This document shows positions 49,884 to 58,629 of a DNA stretch of 64,000 bases, piece after piece (the stretch's first letter is position 1; every line of letters starts with the position of its first letter). Below the pieces are notes generated by a model. That model searched no databases and was not told the DNA's origin. It saw nothing but the letters and a program-made list of their open reading frames with translations. The stretch covers positions 3,545 through 67,544 of the forward strand of contig JBKQVT010000174.1 of the NCBI GenBank assembly GCA_052139835.1. The letters are read 5' to 3'. The stretch comes from JBKQVT01 sp052139835. Lineage in GTDB: Bacteria; Planctomycetota; Planctomycetia; Pirellulales; Thermoguttaceae. A program made the position numbers and the translations under genes.

Positions 49884-51005
49884 ATGCATCTCCAATTCGC
49901 CCAGCAGAAAACGGAATCTCTGCCATCGGCTGTAGCCACGCCACCCAGGAATGGGGGCTCGCCGCGGGTCTTGTTGGCCGGCAAGATTACGGGGATGGCG
50001 GCCCCAGGCTGGAAAGAAGCGCACATGCTCGGCCTGGCCCGCGCGCTGCCGGCGGTGGGAGTGGCGGCGCGGCTGTGGCGCCCCTGGGAGGATTCGCTGG
50101 CCGAGGCCGACTGTCTGCACGTCTTCGGCAGTCTGCCGGAGCACTTGCCGGTGGTCGAGGCCGCCCGGCGGCAGCATCTGCCCGTGGCGCTTTCGACGAT
50201 GGACTGGCACGGCGGCAGCGACGGCCTGGGGCAGTTTCCGCCGGTGAGGGGGGGATTGGCGGTCTGCGCCCGGCTGCTCGGATGGACGGCTCGCTCGCCC
50301 TGGCGCTCGTGGCGGCGGCGGCTCTATCAGAGCGTCGATCTGTTGCTGCCGCACACCCACGCCGAGGCGCAGCAATTGCTGAACTATTTTCGCGTACCGG
50401 CCCCGCGGGTGCATATCATTCCCGGCGCCGCCGATCCGCAGCTTGCCGCCGCCGATCCCGAGCCCTTTGCCCAATTGGTCGGCGGCCGCAACTTCGTCCT
50501 CTACCTGGGCCCCATCGAACCGCGCGGCAATCAACTCGGCTTCCTCTGGGCGATGCGTGCCAGCGACGTGCCGGTGGTGGTGCTGGGCGACGTGTCGCCG
50601 GGCTACCCCTGGTACTTGGAAGAGTGCCGCCACGCGGCCGGCCCCCGCGTGCAGTTCGTGCAGAACCTCCGCCGCGACGATCCCCTGCTGGCCAGCGCCT
50701 ATGCGGCCTGCGGCTGCGTGGTGCTGGGCAGTTGGCAGGAGTCGTCCTGTTGCGCCGCGTTGGAGGCGGGGATGTCGGGCACCCCCCTGGTGCTGCCGGA
50801 GGGGAGTTGCGCGGGCGAATATTTCGGCCGCGCCGCCTTCTACGTGAACCCCCGCGACCTGCCCGGCATCCGCCGCGCCGTGTCGGCCGCCCTGGCCCGC
50901 GGACGAAGCCCCAGCCTCGCCGGCCACGTGCAAACCTATTTCTCCTGGAACGCGGTAGCCAAGGCGACGCGGGCAGCGTATGATTCCATGCTGAGCCGCC
51001 GATAA
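49884..51005 (+). CDS. GT-B glycosyltransferase (GT4-like)
   Basis: A 373-residue glycosyltransferase of the two-Rossmann GT-B fold. The C-terminal domain shows V-L-Y-L-G-P-I-E-P-R-G-N-Q, the V-V-V-L-G-D strand, and the nucleotide-sugar motif E-S-S-C-C-A-A-L-E-A-G-M-S-G-T-P-L-V-L. The N-terminal domain includes H-V-F-G-S-L-P and a D-L-L-L-P-H-T-H segment. It is probably cytoplasmic or peripheral and adds sugar to a surface glycan or lipid carrier. Upstream spacer 49665-49883 is filled with short C/G-rich and gaattccg repeats. Confidence 0.88.
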   Translation: MHLQFAQQKTESLPSAVATPPRNGGSPRVLLAGKITGMAAPGWKEAHMLGLARALPAVGVAARLWRPWEDSLAEADCLHVFGSLPEHLPVVEAARRQHLPVALSTMDWHGGSDGLGQFPPVRGGLAVCARLLGWTARSPWRSWRRRLYQSVDLLLPHTHAEAQQLLNYFRVPAPRVHIIPGAADPQLAAADPEPFAQLVGGRNFVLYLGPIEPRGNQLGFLWAMRASDVPVVVLGDVSPGYPWYLEECRHAAGPRVQFVQNLRRDDPLLASAYAACGCVVLGSWQESSCCAALEAGMSGTPLVLPEGSCAGEYFGRAAFYVNPRDLPGIRRAVSAALARGRSPSLAGHVQTYFSWNAVAKATRAAYDSMLSRR

Positions 51006-51014
51006 GACGCAGCC

Positions 51015-51208
51015 ATGATTGCCCTGAGCCAAGAGCCCAAAGAGCCCGACGTTCCCCCCACGCTGCGGTTGGCCCGCCGCCTGGTGGCCTCGCGGCTGCT
51101 CGCCGGCCGCACGCCAGCGGCCGAAGGCGCCGGCCGTGGCCGGACCTGGAAACTTTTGCTCCTAGCGGCCGTGGCGGCGGCGATCCTCGCGGCCTGCTGC
51201 ACCCATTG

Positions 51209-51224
<16 letters not shown>
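51015..51224 (+). CDS. Small membrane protein
   Basis: A 69-residue product starting 9 bp after the glycosyltransferase. A basic N-terminal half (R-L-A-R-R-L-V-A-S-R-L-L-A-G-R) leads into one C-terminal helix (K-L-L-L-L-A-A-V-A-A-A-I-L-A-A). No family recognised. Its stop codon lies in the 17-bp target duplication of the MITE-like insertion; before that insertion the protease gene started a few bases downstream, suggesting one operon. Confidence 0.6.
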
Positions 51225-51353
<129 letters not shown>

Positions 51354-51354
51354 C

Positions 51355-52386
51355 ATGAGCCGCCTTCTGCCGTATGCGCTGGTCGCGGCCGCCTGCTGGG
51401 CGGCGACGGCCGGAAGACTCGCCGCCGAGGAACCCACTTATTTCGACGACGAGAAATTCGCCGCCGATTTCTCCCGGAAACTGATCGACTTGGCCAAACA
51501 GGGCAAGTGCCTGAAGGCCGAAGAGTTCCAGCGCAAGCTGACCCACGGCCCCGCCAAGGTCGCCTGGAAGCAGCCCGGCCCCCATGCCATGACCCCCAAG
51601 GAAGTCTATCAGCACGCCCTGCCGGCCGTCTTCGTGCTCGGCTCCGTGCAGCAAACGCCGGAGAAGCCCGGCCAGTGGCAGGACGGCCGCCTGGCCACTG
51701 CCTGGGCCGTGACCGAAGACGGCGTGCTGGTGACCAACTGGCACGTCTTCGACAAGATGGGCAAGGAATGTTATGGCGTCGTCAACCACAAGGGCGAAGT
51801 CTTCCCCGTCGTCGACGCCCTGGGCGCCGACCCCACGGCCGATATCGCCCTCATCCGCATCGCCGGCAAGGGCTTCACCCCCTTGCCGCTGGCGGCCGAC
51901 GAGAAGGTGGGGGCCTGGGTCGGCGTGCTCAGCCATCCGGGCAACCAGTTTTTCACCTTCACCCAAGGGCACGTGACCCGCTACACGCAGAACACCATCG
52001 ACGGCAAGCGGCAGCGGTGGATGTCGCTCTCGGCCGATTTCGCCTACGGTTCCAGCGGCGGCCCGGTGCTGAACCGCTTCGGCGCCGTGGTCGGCATGGC
52101 CACAGTCACCGCCAATATCGATTATCCGCTGGACGAGGTGTCGGCGGAATCGCCTGGGGACGACAAGGTGGGCCCACCGAAGCCCCCGGAGAAACCGCTC
52201 CACAAGAGCGTGGACAAGGGCGTTTCCACGGCCGCTCCGAAACCGGAAAAGGCCGCCGAGGGGCAGCCTCCGGCGGAGGCCGACACGTCGCTGGTGCAGA
52301 TGGTGGTAAAGCTGGCCGTGCCGGGCCGGACGATTGAGGAGTTTTGCACGGAGCCGCCGGCGTCCCAGTCGGCTGGGAAGAAATAG
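51355..52386 (+). CDS. Exported trypsin-like serine protease
   Basis: A 343-residue protein with a signal peptide (M-S-R-L-L-P-Y-A-L-V-A-A-A-C-W-A). A chymotrypsin-fold domain spans about 85-255 with a complete triad: His130 (T-N-W-H-V-F), Asp163 (T-A-D-I-A-L-I) and Ser234 (G-S-S-G-G-P-V). It is DegP-like in the protease domain but no PDZ domain is present; the C-terminal 90 residues are Pro/Lys/Glu-rich. The start at 51355 lies right after the target duplication of the small insertion, so its original ribosome site and transcription may have been disturbed. Confidence 0.9.
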   Translation: MSRLLPYALVAAACWAATAGRLAAEEPTYFDDEKFAADFSRKLIDLAKQGKCLKAEEFQRKLTHGPAKVAWKQPGPHAMTPKEVYQHALPAVFVLGSVQQTPEKPGQWQDGRLATAWAVTEDGVLVTNWHVFDKMGKECYGVVNHKGEVFPVVDALGADPTADIALIRIAGKGFTPLPLAADEKVGAWVGVLSHPGNQFFTFTQGHVTRYTQNTIDGKRQRWMSLSADFAYGSSGGPVLNRFGAVVGMATVTANIDYPLDEVSAESPGDDKVGPPKPPEKPLHKSVDKGVSTAAPKPEKAAEGQPPAEADTSLVQMVVKLAVPGRTIEEFCTEPPASQSAGKK

Positions 52387-52618
52387 CTATCGGTCTTCCG
52401 CTCGATCGATTTCCTCTGGCCCTCTTGTGCAAGCGGTAGGTTATGCCTTAGCATAGCGCTGTGCGTTACAAGAGGTTACGCCATTTGGGCCACACCTTCG
52501 TAAGGCGGGTCGAGCGGAGCGAACCCCAACTTCAGCGAACGCTGCCAATTTCGGCAAGAACAAGCTCTTGCAAGCTTGTAGTATGGCGGGGAGCACCGGC
52601 CGGTTTTGAGGAGCCAAA

Positions 52619-52885
52619 ATGAATAGAAAAGCCATTCTTGTAACCTTGCTGATCGTGGGAATCGTTTTGTGTACTGGGCCATTGTGGGGCGTTCTTGCCG
52701 GGCTAATCAGCATGATGCACACGTTCGGGAGCGGCGGCCCCATCCGATCGGAAGACGTCGCACGCGGCATACAAACGACCCTGGTGTTGACAACCGCCGG
52801 CTGGATTGCGCTGCCGTTCGGCTTGGGCGCGGTGATCGGGACCTCGCTCCTCCTGGCCCGCATCAGGAAGAAGACGCCCACCTGA
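52619..52885 (+). CDS. Small two-helix membrane protein
   Basis: An 88-residue product with GAGGAG before the ATG. There are two hydrophobic helices (residues 5-32 and about 53-78) separated by a short polar loop with G-S-G-G-P, and a basic end (R-I-R-K-K). I do not recognise a family. It stands alone between the protease and the tRNA-Met. Confidence 0.65.
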   Translation: MNRKAILVTLLIVGIVLCTGPLWGVLAGLISMMHTFGSGGPIRSEDVARGIQTTLVLTTAGWIALPFGLGAVIGTSLLLARIRKKTPT

Positions 52886-53052
52886 TAGCAGATAAAGAAG
52901 ATTCACCGCGGAGGCAGGGAGAGATTGGCGCGGCGTAACCGCAACCAAGGCGTTTGCTGAAGAAGACGCGCTCTTGAAAACCTGCAATACAGAGGAGGAG
53001 GCGAGGAGCAAGGTTGAACGCGTGTTGTCCTTTCACCTTCCCCCTTCCTTTC

Positions 53053-53125
<73 letters not shown>

Positions 53126-53283
53126 GTTATGGAAAACCCAGCCATCGCTATCGCGACTTCATCGAGGGCATCAAGCTCGGCCTGCCCTGGGAGGACGCGC
53201 TGAAGAAGGCCTACGGGCTGACGCCTGCCGACCTGGTGCGGCTCTATGGCCAAACCATCGGCATCCCCGACCTGAGGCCGTAG
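53126..53283 (+). pseudogene. C-terminal fragment of an MA-type peptidase-like protein
   Basis: Starting at the 3' end of the tRNA-Met, one frame encodes R-Y-R-D-F-I-E-G-I-K-L-G-L, W-E-D-A-L-K-K-A-Y-G-L-T, L-V-R-L-Y-G-Q and a stop. The pattern matches the last helices of peptidase-MA-like proteins (compare K-Y-V-Q-F-L-D-E-A-L...H-Y-G-M-T in the gene at 48654). There is no start codon or catalytic domain. It is probably the stump of a gene cut by integration or deletion at the tRNA. Confidence 0.6.
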
Positions 53284-53509
53284 CCGGTTTCCGTCGCCGA
53301 AGGCGGTCAAATGGCCTGGCCGCAAAACGACTGATTTTTGGGGAAGATCGGGGTGCGGAAAACGGCCCACGAACACGCCGCCTTGCGGTTGCGAGTTCTT
53401 CGCACAATCAGTTTGTAGACAACCGGCTCACTCGTTATACTACCGGTATCGGTGCGGAAACTGCGACCAACGCGGGCGGCATTTCGCAACCCTCGGGAAC
53501 CACGTCGCT

Positions 53510-53998
53510 ATGGAAACTCTTCCCATGCCATCGCAGCGCCACCCCGCATTGTGCCGCCGATTCCCTCTGCTGCTGGTGCTCTTGTCTCTTGGTGGTGCGG
53601 GCTGTTCAAGTTCCTCGGAAGTGCGTGTGGATAAGCCGCTGGACCCCACGCACGAGAGGCTGGTAAAGATCTGCATGGCGTACGTGAGGTTCTCCGCGGA
53701 GGAGAAAACGCCGCCCCAGAATGCGAAAGAGTTGAAGCCGTTCTTGGCCGAGTTGGGCAATGCCGACGAGATCTTGCGATCGCCGCGCGACGGACAGCCG
53801 TTTGTCGTCTGCTGGGGCGTAGACATGACGCGGTCGCCGGCGTCTTGGGCCCAATCGACGCCCGTGGTGGTCTACGAGAGACAGGGCGCCGGCGGCCAAC
53901 GCTATGTCATCACTGCTCCGTTCCGGAAGCTGGAGGTCCTGTCGGACCGGGAGTTTCGCCGCGCCAGTTTTCCTCCCGGATATAGTCCCGGTTTTTGA
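53510..53998 (+). CDS. Small lipoprotein
   Basis: A 162-residue protein with a signal sequence and lipobox (L-G-G-A-G-C, Cys about 33). The mature part contains A-Y-V-R-F-S-A-E-E-K-T-P-P-Q-N and an S-P-R-D-G-Q-P-F-V-V-C-W-G-V segment. This is a pattern of planctomycete lipoproteins that accompany DUF1559 proteins. No function known. It ends 12 bp before the DUF1559 gene, so the two are probably co-transcribed. Confidence 0.82.
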   Translation: METLPMPSQRHPALCRRFPLLLVLLSLGGAGCSSSSEVRVDKPLDPTHERLVKICMAYVRFSAEEKTPPQNAKELKPFLAELGNADEILRSPRDGQPFVVCWGVDMTRSPASWAQSTPVVVYERQGAGGQRYVITAPFRKLEVLSDREFRRASFPPGYSPGF

Positions 53999-54010
53999 AC
54001 GAGGTCCGTG

Positions 54011-54994
54011 ATGCGAACACACCACCGTCCTCTTGCGGCCGTAAGGCCATCCGCAGTCCGCCTCCGCAAAGCCTTTACGCTCGTCGAGCTGTTGGCGGTC
54101 GTGGCGATCATCGGCATCCTCGTGGCCCTGCTGCTGCCGGCGGTGCAGTCGGTGCGAGAGGCGGGGCGGCGCACCCAATGCACCAACAATCTCAAGCAGG
54201 TCGGCCTGGCTTTCCATGGCCACCATGCGGTGATGGGGGCGTTCCCCAACGGAGGCAACGGCTACACCCCGTCGCGAACGATAAACGCCGCCGGCACTCC
54301 GGCGCTGTTTGACAACCAGGCTTGGTCCTGGGGCTACCAGATACTCCCCTATCTCGAGCAAACTCCGCTCTGGAGCAACACGAGCGACCAGGTGGTGGCT
54401 TCCACGCCGGTCGCCGCCTACTTCTGCCCGAGCCGTCGCAAGCCCACCGCGCTAAGCGGTGGACCGTGGCAGGTCGTGCCCTATCCCCGTGCCATGACGG
54501 ACTATGCCGGCAATGCCGGGACCTCCAGCGTCGGCGGTGACGGCGGCGGCATTTACGGCGACGGCAGCAAGGACGGCGTCGTCGTCAAACAGGGCACGCG
54601 AATAATTTCCCTGGCCGACGTGACCGACGGGGCGTCCTTTACGATCCTGGTGGGAGAGAAGCACATCAATCTATCCTTCGACCGCACCGAATGTGCGCCG
54701 GACGACAATGTCGGTTATGTCGGCGGTTTCCAGGACGACGTCGTCCGTTGGGGTGACTACGGTCCGAATAGTTCTCTCCACTTGCCGCCGCAGCCGGATA
54801 ATTATGGTCCACTCGACACCGGTGGTACGATCATCCCCCACATTTATCGCTTTGGTTCCTGCCACGCCGCAGGCACGCAATTCGTCTTCTGCGACGCCTC
54901 GGTGCAACTGATCCGCTATACGATCGATCCCGAGGTCTTCCGGCGGTTGAGTTCCCGCAATGACGGATTGACAATCGGCGCCGGGGACTACTGA
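54011..54994 (+). CDS. DUF1559 protein with prepilin-type N-terminus
   Basis: A 327-residue protein. Residues about 21-45 form a type IV prepilin/pseudopilin N-terminus (K-A-F-T-L-V-E-L-L-A-V-V-A-I-I-G-I-L-V-A), cut by a prepilin peptidase before Phe. Next comes the DUF1559 start (R-R-T-Q-C-T-N-N-L-K-Q-V-G-L-A-F-H) and, near the end, C-H-A-A-G-T-Q-F-V-F-C-D-A-S-V, a variant of the usual H-x9-D-G ending. The family is expanded almost only in Planctomycetota and is thought to build pseudopilus-like or surface structures. GAGG precedes the ATG; a GTG three bases earlier is possible. Confidence 0.93.
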   Translation: MRTHHRPLAAVRPSAVRLRKAFTLVELLAVVAIIGILVALLLPAVQSVREAGRRTQCTNNLKQVGLAFHGHHAVMGAFPNGGNGYTPSRTINAAGTPALFDNQAWSWGYQILPYLEQTPLWSNTSDQVVASTPVAAYFCPSRRKPTALSGGPWQVVPYPRAMTDYAGNAGTSSVGGDGGGIYGDGSKDGVVVKQGTRIISLADVTDGASFTILVGEKHINLSFDRTECAPDDNVGYVGGFQDDVVRWGDYGPNSSLHLPPQPDNYGPLDTGGTIIPHIYRFGSCHAAGTQFVFCDASVQLIRYTIDPEVFRRLSSRNDGLTIGAGDY

Positions 54995-55032
54995 TCGAAC
55001 ACACCCACGGGGGCACGCCCGTCGCCCCCGCC

Positions 55033-55476
55033 CTATCGCCCGCGGCGGTCGTCCTCCATGCCGTCGATGTAGCGCCGCAGCCGCTCCAGCTCGTCGGTCA
55101 CGTGCCGCAGCTTCAGCAGGGTCTCCACCCGCTTGACCAGCTCGATCTTGTTGATCGGCTTGCTGAGGAAGTCGTCGCAGCCGCAGGCCACCGCCCGCTC
55201 GATGTCGCCCAACTCCTTCAGCGCTGTGACCATCAGGATCATGATGTGATTGGTCTGCGGCTCCCGCTTCAGCGTCTTGCAGACCTCGAAGCCGCTGAGC
55301 TTGGGCATCATGATGTCCAGCAGGATCAGGTCGGGATGGAATTCGGCGACCCGCTCGAGCGTTTGCGGGCCGTCGGCGGCCACGGCGATCTCGCAGTCCA
55401 TCTCGCTCAGATAGGCCTCCAGCAACTCAACGTTGGTGAGGTTGTCGTCGGCGATGAGAATTCGGCTCTTGGACAT
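55033..55476 (-). CDS. Stand-alone response-regulator receiver
   Basis: A 147-residue CheY-like receiver with the acidic pocket A-D-D near residue 10, phospho-Asp in L-I-L-L-D-I-M-M-P-K, the T in M-V-T-A and Lys in L-S-K-P-I. A C-terminal helix (T-D-E-L-E-R-L-R-R-Y) could mediate dimerisation. There is no output domain. It is a close paralogue of the receiver at 55594-56040; partners are not in the window. Confidence 0.93.
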   Translation of the reverse strand: MSKSRILIADDNLTNVELLEAYLSEMDCEIAVAADGPQTLERVAEFHPDLILLDIMMPKLSGFEVCKTLKREPQTNHIMILMVTALKELGDIERAVACGCDDFLSKPINKIELVKRVETLLKLRHVTDELERLRRYIDGMEDDRRGR

Positions 55477-55478
55477 GG

Positions 55479-55515
55479 CTAGGGGCTGGGGACTAGGGGC
55501 CAGGGGCTGGGGGGA
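55479..55515. repeat. G-rich 7-bp spacer array
   Basis: About five units of ggggact/ggggcta type directly upstream of the first receiver start. Same family as 56050-56099 and 63809-63937. Confidence 0.7.
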
Positions 55516-55593
55516 AGCGAGCCGGAGGCGTCAGCCTCCGGATAAGATGGAATTCCGACGGGACGGCGAACCAGGTGCCTGCGGCTGCGGGTT

Positions 55594-56040
55594 TCATCCT
55601 TTATCCTTCTCCTTCGGCTCGCCGGTCACATGCCGCAGCCTCAGCAACAATTCTACCCGCTTGAGCAGTTCGATCTTGTTGATCGGTTCGCTGAGGAAAT
55701 CGTCGCAACCGGCCGCCACCGCTGCCTCGATATCGCCCAACTCCTTCCACGCCGTGACCATCAGAATCATAATGCGGTTGGTCTTGGCTTCCTGCTTCAG
55801 CGTCTTACAGACCTCCAAACCGCCGAGCTTGGGCAGCATGGTGTCCAGTATGACCAAATCGGGACGGAACTTTGCCACCTTGTCGAGCGTCGCCGGGCCG
55901 TCGGCAGCCACGGCAATCTCGCACTTCATCTCGGCCAGATACCTTTCCAACAATTCGATGTTGGCGAGATTATCATCGGCAATGAGAATGCGGAAGGCGG
56001 ATGGCACGGCGGACGAGGCGGCTGCGGCTGTGGATTGCAT
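55594..56040 (-). CDS. Stand-alone response-regulator receiver (paralogue)
   Basis: A 148-residue receiver. The start ATG at 56040 has GGAGAGA upstream. Key residues are A-D-D, phospho-Asp in L-V-I-L-D-T-M-L-P-K, T in M-V-T-A and Lys in L-S-E-P-I-N-K; at the usual S-K-P position the Lys is replaced by Glu (S-E-P), while the neighbouring receiver keeps S-K-P. The invariant Lys of active receivers may therefore be missing. The pair arose by tandem duplication. Confidence 0.9.
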   Translation of the reverse strand: MQSTAAAASSAVPSAFRILIADDNLANIELLERYLAEMKCEIAVAADGPATLDKVAKFRPDLVILDTMLPKLGGLEVCKTLKQEAKTNRIMILMVTAWKELGDIEAAVAAGCDDFLSEPINKIELLKRVELLLRLRHVTGEPKEKDKG

Positions 56041-56049
56041 TCTTCTCTC

Positions 56050-56099
56050 CAATCCCTAATCCCTAATCCCCAGTCCCTGGTCCCTAGCCCCTGGTCCCT
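56050..56099. repeat. 7-bp spacer array overlapping the glyA stop
   Basis: Seven tccctaa/tccctgg/tccctag-like units in the C-rich orientation. The last unit supplies the glyA TAG stop, and the array ends just before the second receiver's ribosome site. Confidence 0.7.
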
Positions 56100-57339
56100 A
56101 CTCGATCCCCGGCACGGGGAACTGACGGCACAACTCCGAGACGGCGCCGCCGATCCGCGCGGCCACCGCCGCGTCGTCCGGGGCGCGGAGCACTTCCACG
56201 ATCCAGCCGCCGATGGTCCGCATGGTGTCGGCCTTCATGCCGCGGGTGGTCAAGGCCGGCGTGCCGATGCGAATCCCCGAAGGGTCCATCGGCTTCCGCT
56301 GGTCGAAGGGGATCATGTTCTTGTTGACCGTGATGCGGCAGCGGCCCAGGGCCTCTTCCGCCTGCCGGCCGGTCAGGCCCAAGGGGGTCACGTCGGCCAG
56401 CATGAGGTGGTTGTCGGTGCCGCCGCTGACCAGCTTCAGCCCGCCGGAGGCCAGCACCTCGGCCAGGGCCTGGGCATTGGCAATGATCTGCTTGGCGTAG
56501 AGCTTAAAAGCCGGCGCGAGGGCCTCGCCCAGACAGACCGCCTTGCCGGCGATCACGTGCATCAGCGGGCCGCCCTGCGTGCCGGGAAAGACGGCGCGGT
56601 CGATGTCCTTCGCGTAAACCTCCTTGCAGAGAATCATGCCGCCGCGCGGACCGCGGAGCGTCTTGTGTGTGGTCGTGCTCACGTAGTCGGCCACCGGCAC
56701 GGGGTCGTCGTGCAGCCCGGCCGCCACCAGCCCGGCGTAGTGCGCCATGTCGACGAACAACTTGGCCCCGCACTCCCGCGCGATCTCGGCGAATTGGCCG
56801 TGCGGCATCTCCCGCGGATAGGCGCTGGCCCCGGCCACGATCATCTTCGGCTTGTGCTCGCGGGCCAGCCGGGCCACCTGGTCGAGGTCGATGCGCTGCG
56901 TGTCGGGCCGCACCCCGTAGCTGAAAAAATGGTAGAGCTTGCCGGAAATGTTCAGCTTCATGCCGTGGCTGAGGTGGCCGCCGTGGGCCAGGTCCAGGCC
57001 CAGCACCACGTCGCCCGGCTCGAGCATCGAGAAGTACACGGCCGTGTTGGCCTGGGCCCCGGAATGGGGCTGCACGTTGACGTGCTCGGCGCGATAGAGT
57101 TCCTTGGCGCGGTTGCGGGCGAGTTCCTCGACCTGGTCGACGAACTGGCAGCCGCCGTAGTAGCGGCGGCCGGGGTAGCCCTCGGCATACTTGTTGGTAA
57201 GCACGCTCCCCATGGCCTGGATGACCGCGGGGCTGGTGTAGTTTTCGCTGGCGATCATTTCCAGGCCGTCGCTCTGGCGATCGATTTCGCCGGCGATAGC
57301 GGCCCAGACTTGCGGATCCTGTTGTTGGAGGCGGTTCAT
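56098..57339 (-). CDS. glyA: Serine hydroxymethyltransferase
   Basis: A 413-residue PLP enzyme that interconverts serine and glycine with tetrahydrofolate. Motifs are E-M-I-A-S-E-N-Y-T-S, Y-A-E-G-Y-P-G-R-R-Y-Y-G-G-C, D-M-A-H-Y-A-G-L, the PLP-lysine segment T-T-T-H-K-T-L-R-G-P-R-G-G and M-K-A-D-T-M-R. Length is standard. It is on the minus strand with the receivers downstream. Confidence 0.97.
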   Translation of the reverse strand: MNRLQQQDPQVWAAIAGEIDRQSDGLEMIASENYTSPAVIQAMGSVLTNKYAEGYPGRRYYGGCQFVDQVEELARNRAKELYRAEHVNVQPHSGAQANTAVYFSMLEPGDVVLGLDLAHGGHLSHGMKLNISGKLYHFFSYGVRPDTQRIDLDQVARLAREHKPKMIVAGASAYPREMPHGQFAEIARECGAKLFVDMAHYAGLVAAGLHDDPVPVADYVSTTTHKTLRGPRGGMILCKEVYAKDIDRAVFPGTQGGPLMHVIAGKAVCLGEALAPAFKLYAKQIIANAQALAEVLASGGLKLVSGGTDNHLMLADVTPLGLTGRQAEEALGRCRITVNKNMIPFDQRKPMDPSGIRIGTPALTTRGMKADTMRTIGGWIVEVLRAPDDAAVAARIGGAVSELCRQFPVPGIE

Positions 57340-57523
57340 CGAGGTTCCTTGCTCCCGGCGAGGTTTTTCAGGCCGACAGCCTTATTGTGAGCTTCGGCGC
57401 CCGGTTCGTCAACCGGTATTCGGAACTGCTTGGCCCCTTGAACCCCAGGCAGCCGCGCCGTGGCGACCCTGGGCTTTCCTCTTCCAGCCCTGCGGGCTAT
57501 ACTCCGGCGTCGAAGGACCCGCA

Positions 57524-58459
57524 ATGACCCTCTTGTATCTCGACGACTGCTTCCTGAACCACGATACCGGTAATCATCCGGAACGGGCCGAGCGGCTGCG
57601 CGCGATCGCCGCGGGGCTGGCACGCGCGGGGCTGGACGCCCGCTGCCGCCGCCCGACGTGGGGGCCGGTCTCGGGGCAACGCCTCGGCCGGGTCCATGCG
57701 GCCCGCTACGTCGAGGAGGTCTGGGCCCTGGCCCGGTTCGGCGGCGGCGAAATCGACGCCGATACGGTGGTCGGCCCCCTGTCGTTCGACGTGGCCCTCC
57801 AGGCGGCCGGCGCGGCGTGCGACGCCGCCGCGCGGCTGCTTCGTGGCGAAGATCGGCGGGCCCTCTGCCTGGTCCGTCCGCCCGGACACCACGCCCTCGT
57901 GGATCGCGGCATGGGCTTCTGTCTCTTCAACAACGTGGCCGTGGCCGCCCGCATGGCGTTGGATGAGTTTCAACTGGACCGCGTCCTGGTGGTCGATTGG
58001 GACGTGCATCACGGCAACGGCACGCAGGCCATTTTCTGGGAGGAGCCCCGCGTGGGCTTCCTTTCCATCCACCGCTGGCCGTTTTATCCGGGCAGCGGCG
58101 CGGCGGAGGAGACCGGGGGCGGGCCGGCCGTGGGGACGAAACTCAATCTGCCCATCGCCTTCGGCACGCCGCGCAAGGAGTACCTGGCCCGCTTCGCCGC
58201 CGGCCTGGAGCGGCTGGCCGCCAAGACAAGGCCGCAACTGGTGCTGCTCAGCGCCGGATTCGACGCCCACCGGCTCGATCCGATCGGGAGCCTCGGCTTG
58301 GAGACGGAGGACTATCGGCCGCTGACAAGCCTGGTGCTCGACGTGGCCGACGCCTATGCCGGCGGCAAGGTGGTCAGCGTGCTCGAAGGGGGCTACAACC
58401 CGGAAGTGATGGCCGAGTGCGTCACGCTGCACCTGCAGGAGATGCTCGCCAGGGAATAG
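57524..58459 (+). CDS. Histone-deacetylase-family zinc amidohydrolase
   Basis: A 311-residue HDAC-like protein (AcuC/Hos type). The active site is complete: R-P-P-G-H-H-A (His pair), W-D-V-H-H-G-N-G-T-Q (Asp and His zinc ligands), S-A-G-F-D-A-H (Asp ligand) and E-G-G-Y-N (catalytic Tyr). Bacterial members deacetylate acetyl-CoA synthetase, polyamines or other small amides; which applies here is not visible. Transcribed divergently from glyA with a 184-bp gap. Confidence 0.93.
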   Translation: MTLLYLDDCFLNHDTGNHPERAERLRAIAAGLARAGLDARCRRPTWGPVSGQRLGRVHAARYVEEVWALARFGGGEIDADTVVGPLSFDVALQAAGAACDAAARLLRGEDRRALCLVRPPGHHALVDRGMGFCLFNNVAVAARMALDEFQLDRVLVVDWDVHHGNGTQAIFWEEPRVGFLSIHRWPFYPGSGAAEETGGGPAVGTKLNLPIAFGTPRKEYLARFAAGLERLAAKTRPQLVLLSAGFDAHRLDPIGSLGLETEDYRPLTSLVLDVADAYAGGKVVSVLEGGYNPEVMAECVTLHLQEMLARE

Positions 58460-58493
58460 TGACGTTGCGGAGTAGAGACATCACCACGGAGAA

Positions 58494-58558
58494 GGGTCTT
58501 GGGTCTTGGGCCTTGGGTCTTCGGCCTTGGGGCTAAGACCTAAGACCAAAGACCCAAG
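58494..58558. repeat. Inverted array of gggtctt-type 7-mers
   Basis: Units of gggtctt/gggcctt run to 58531 and are followed by complementary ctaagac/caaagaccc units, so the RNA can fold into a stem. It lies between the deacetylase and MsrB-MsrA genes and may act as a terminator. Confidence 0.65.
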
Positions 58559-58629
58559 TGTCCTTCCCTCCTCCGCCCTTGCCGTTTTGCCCGCCGCTGC
58601 GTATAGTTCTGATGCTGGAGGGATTTCCC

